The notes below the pieces were generated by a model. It was not told the DNA's origin, made no database searches, and saw only the letters and a program-made list of their open reading frames with translations. Source: Macrobrachium rosenbergii (Eukaryota > Arthropoda > Malacostraca > Decapoda > Palaemonidae). Taken from it: a DNA stretch of 64,000 nucleotides. The stretch covers positions 18,175,590-18,239,589 of the forward strand of contig NC_089792.1 of the NCBI RefSeq assembly GCF_040412425.1, given 5' to 3'. Shown one piece after another: positions 60,973 to 64,000 of this stretch. The translations under genes and the position numbers were made by a program. Position 1 is the stretch's first letter, and the number at the start of each line of letters is the position of its first letter.

Positions 60973-63035
60973 AACAAATGATGATGCACTATCAGAACTC
61001 CCAGGCACAACAGCAGCATATTCATCAAGCTGTGCAGTTGGAACAGCACAACCAACAACAACCTTTGCATCAGTTACAAAATGCACAACATCATCTCAGC
61101 TCTGTTCAACAGCAGCATCATTTACATCAACATGCTGGCCAGCATGTACTGAATCAAATGCAGAGTCATCAAATATATTTGTCTCACCAGCAACATCAGC
61201 ATCAACAGCATCAATTGGCTTATCAGCACCAGCACCAGCATCAAAAGACCCAATCAATTCAAGAAGTGGTACCACAGAATGTACAGCAGCAAGAAGTTAT
61301 CAGTCATGTAGCACAACAAGAAGTTGCACAGAATGTTGCACAACAGGAGGTTGTTGTCACTCAGAATACTGCCCATTCTGAGCAACCACCTTCACAGCCA
61401 CCACAGCCATCGCAGCCTTCAGTTAGCAAGCAAAGTACCAGTGATGCTAATAATATTGGCTTTGGTGATTGTGATATTGATATTGAGGATTGTGAATGTA
61501 ATCTCATTGGTGAATCACCAAAAGAAGCCTCAGGTAAGGATGGCATACAAAATGATGATGCATTAAAAAAAGACACAGAAATATCGGTGCCCTCCAATTC
61601 TTGTAGTCAAGCCAATTCTGAATATGAAGATATTAACTCTGTACATAGTGAACCACAGCCAAATGAAAAATCTGGACAAGGATGTAGCCAAGTTTGTGTT
61701 GAGGACAACCAAGGACAGAATAATGAAGGTGAAGTTACTGAGAATAGCAATTCTGTAGAGGAGGAAGCAAAGGAAGTTGTTACTACCAACGACTCACCTG
61801 CTGATCCTACGTATGTAGTTGAGGATGAATCTAGGAAGATTGAGGATGCCACAGAATATCATAAACCCACATTGCTGACTAAAAATATCAAAGCAAAAAA
61901 ACACGCAAAGCTGCAGATTTGCCGTCAGTGTGATCAAGTTTTTTCAAATCGCCAAGCTTTAGTAAGACACATTGAACGTAGACACAAAGCATATGCATTC
62001 CATTTTAGTTGCGATACTTGCCATAAGAAGTTCAGTTCAGAAAGAGCTTTAACTAGGCATGTTCAGCTTCATAAAACATACCAGTGTAAACTTTGTGATA
62101 ACATCTTTTTAAGAAAAGCTAAATTAAAAAAGCATCTAGAAAATCATGCACAAGAAAGTTTGAGCTGCAAAACTTGTTCAAAAGAATGTACCTCTTTACA
62201 GGCATTAATTTCTCACATGAAAGCCCATACCAAAAAGAAAAATGTCTTCAAATGTGAAATTTGTGCAAAAATATTAGCTAATAATCGTAATTTGAAAGAG
62301 CACATGAAAGTTCACACAGGTGAACAGCCTTTTGGTTGTGATAACTGTGGTCGCCGATTCAGCCATCGCAGCAATATGCAGGCTCACCATGATATCTGCA
62401 CAGGTCGCTTCCGATATAAGTGCCAAGTGTGTGGGAAGGGTTTTGCTCTAGAATCTGTTTATCAGCGACATTTAGGTGAACACAAAGGTCAGTTTGCCTA
62501 TTGCTGCTCAGTCTGTGGGAGAGGTTTTAGCAAAGCATCAGGATTACAGGCACACTTGCCCATTCACAGCAGTCAAAGACAGACTTACACTTGCCAAGTG
62601 TGTAGCTTGACCTTTGCATCAATATCAGGTTATAATTCACATGTAGCACGTCATTCTGGAGAATGTGGCTATGTTTGTCCTGTGTGTGGGAAGACTATAA
62701 TCAGGCGGTCAGACTTGAAGGATCATTTGCATCGACATGCAGGAAATAAAACTCATACATGTCGTTTATGTGATGCAACCTTTTATTACAGAACTAATAT
62801 GAATCACCATGTCCGAACTGCCCATCGTCTTTTGCGTCCGTACACCTGTAAAATCTGTGATAAGTCATTTAGTTCTAGTTATAATTATAAGTCTCACATT
62901 CGTATTCATACAGGGGAAAAACCTCACCAGTGTAAATCTTGTGGAAAGACTTTTAGTCGTAAAGGGAATTATAATAGGCACCTGAAATGCCATGTGACTC
63001 AAGGAATGGCACCATTAGATGGAGAGACAGAATAA
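60644..63035 (+). CDS. Zinc-finger gene last exon: Q/H tract and 13 C2H2 fingers
   Basis: The acceptor is TTTTAACAG and the first base completes Arg from exon 6; the frame stays open to TAA at 63033-63035. Residues from 60717 on are Gln/His-rich, with Q29-H9-Q10-H-Q15 at 60786-60977, then a Gln/His/Val region and an acidic Ser/Glu/Asp region (about 61380-61850). From 61911 to about 63005 come 13 fingers of C-x2-C-x12-H-x3-5-H type. The sixth ends in Cys (C-x2-C...H...C) and the fourth lacks the usual central Phe. TGEQP and TGEKP linkers join fingers 5-6 and 12-13; the others have non-standard linkers. The product should bind DNA in the nucleus. Confidence 0.95.
60786..60977 (+). repeat. In-frame CAA/CAG/CAT trinucleotide tract
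   Basis: A long pure CAA stretch (about 60801-60866) is bordered by CAG units. It is followed by CAT/CAC (9 codons) and a second mixed CAG/CAA block with one CAT. All is in frame and gives Gln and His. Long frames on the other strand and in other frames are shadows of this repeat. Confidence 0.95.
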
Positions 63036-64000
63036 TTTTTAATTTATCTAGAGAAGACTTTTGATGTATATTGTATATATTTCAGAAGTTTGTTTATTTG
63101 TGATATTAATATAACACCAAAATTACATTTATTAAAACTTTCCCTTTGGAGCAAAATCAGGTACAGTACAGTACTTTTGTATTGTTAATAATATTTAATG
63201 CTTTATGTTTCCTTTCAGTTTAAATAGCTTAGTCGTATCCATAAAAACAGAAAAAATTCACTATGCCTACTTACTTACCTAATAATTTATTTTTTCGTTT
63301 CATACTGAAATGACAAAATTTTTAACTATATAAATGCTTGGTGGTGTGGACAGTGTCTCAAACCCATTACTCATTTCCAGGCCTAGTGCTTTCTTTTTAT
63401 TTTGTATTGTGATGTATCATTAATTTTTTTATTCATTTGCTTCACTCTGATGTGTAATTCTTAGTTTGGAGTGCATTTGTTGGTAAAGTAACATTTTCCC
63501 AATTTGTTGTTGTCATTCTTGCCACTGCTCTGTGACTGTGAGTACTTGTTTCTTTCAGTCTGAAATTTAAGCTCATCATTTGTGGCTCCTTCAAGTCAGT
63601 ATTGAATTTTTTTCTTGATTAGCTGATTTTTGCTTTGAGTTAAATTTGGAATTTGATTTTTGCTTTGAGTTAAATTTGGAATTTTGTAAAGTAATTTTTC
63701 CCCTCATTTTTCTTATCAGGGTACTTTATAAATTTTTTGCATTTTGCCAGTATACAGTAACGGGTACCCTTGAGCAAGAGATGTAGTAGGAGCAGGGTAA
63801 GGAGGAGCAGACATGTTACCCCAATCACCTTATCTTTATCCCAAGCATGATGAGGCCAATGGTTACCATTCATGTTTTCCAGAATGGGGCACCATGAGGT
63901 GAACAGATGATCCAGACCATGAGCTCGTACCTGGTTGCCTACTTGGATTTCATGGTGAGAGGACCTGGACTCTTGCAGTGCCTCTTCCGAGACACAATGA
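63036..64000 (+). other. 3' UTR and downstream sequence
   Basis: ATTAAA, a variant polyadenylation signal, occurs at 63131-63136, about 95 bp after the stop, though the actual site cannot be fixed. A short duplication of TGATTTTTGCTTTGAGTTAA occurs at about 63623 and 63654. No further gene is recognised. Confidence 0.4.

Larger units (their letters stand above)
30982..63035 (+). other. Gene span: ZAD-like, Q/H-rich, C2H2 zinc-finger protein
   Basis: Seven coding exons are placed by splice sites, frame and composition: 30982-31815, 41091-41854, 43076-43306, 45536-45712, 51400-51613 (or to 51617), 57761 (or 57766)-57900 and 60644-63035. The joins 31815/41091 (phase 1), 41854/43076 (phase 0), 43306/45536 (phase 0), 45712/51400 (phase 0) and 57900/60644 (phase 2) agree with the frames. 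Only the join after 51613 is in conflict. The model gives about 1582 residues. In arthropods, proteins with a ZAD and a C2H2 array are nuclear DNA-binding regulators in which the ZAD mediates dimerisation. Here the ZAD-like part sits mid-protein rather than at the N-terminus. The introns hold many transposon copies. The orthologue is not identified. Confidence 0.75.

Noticed and set aside
60700..61086. Val/Ala- or Leu-rich minus-strand frames and Asn/Ser plus-strand frame over the Gln tract
   Set aside because: They are shadows of the trinucleotide repeat; the Gln frame continues into zinc fingers and matches the splice phase.
61324..61852. Open frames opposite or offset to the last exon
   Set aside because: They overlap the well-supported zinc-finger frame and have no family resemblance.

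Overview
This is a eukaryotic genomic window, most likely from a decapod crustacean (shrimp, crayfish or crab type). The clues are long introns, very long (TA)n/(TG)n microsatellites, several DIRS1-like tyrosine-recombinase retrotransposon copies (a group known to be widespread in Decapoda), a SINE-like repeat with a strong hairpin, and Penelope-like, mariner-like, piggyBac-like and hAT-like remnants. The species cannot be fixed from sequence alone. Nothing prokaryotic is present.

One host gene is well supported. It lies on the + strand in the right half of the window, with seven recognisable coding exons between about 30982 and 63035. Most exon joins are phase-consistent. The predicted product is about 1580 residues: a long Ser/Thr/Asn/His-rich N-terminal part, a split ZAD-like C-x2-C...C-x2-C domain, a Gln/His tract (Q29-H9-Q10-H-Q15), and 13 C2H2-type zinc fingers in one large last exon. 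It is probably a nuclear DNA-binding regulator. Two spots need care: a frameshift near 31537, and a reading-frame conflict around the ZAD exon at 51400-51617.

The left half (1-30900) has no convincing host gene. It holds transposable elements and simple repeats: a DIRS gag remnant (2125-4205), Tigger/pogo-type MITEs (990-1220, 4442-4772), a piggyBac-like MITE (5031-5404), an internally deleted DIRS copy (6895-10700), a hAT-type MITE (13387-13767), a decayed mariner-like element (15517-16873), a SINE with target duplication (17873-18179), a 50-60 bp minisatellite that flips orientation (18776-20080), a Penelope-like element remnant (20780-22000), a foldback between two (TA)n tracts (22379-22670), and a near-perfect 517 bp palindromic element with an 8-bp target duplication (25426-25942).

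In the right half, elements sit inside introns of the zinc-finger gene. These are a second DIRS copy with inverted terminal repeats (31931-36488), further DIRS-type and piggyBac remnants (36540-39370), a decayed reverse transcriptase (44433-45330, minus strand), a TTAA-flanked element built from four 376-385 bp tandem units (47242-49039), a Tigger-type MITE (50114-50414), another DIRS fragment (53219-55480), a non-LTR reverse transcriptase fragment (56450-57070) and a fresh 145 bp tandem duplication (59271-59560). No tRNA, rRNA or CRISPR was recognised.
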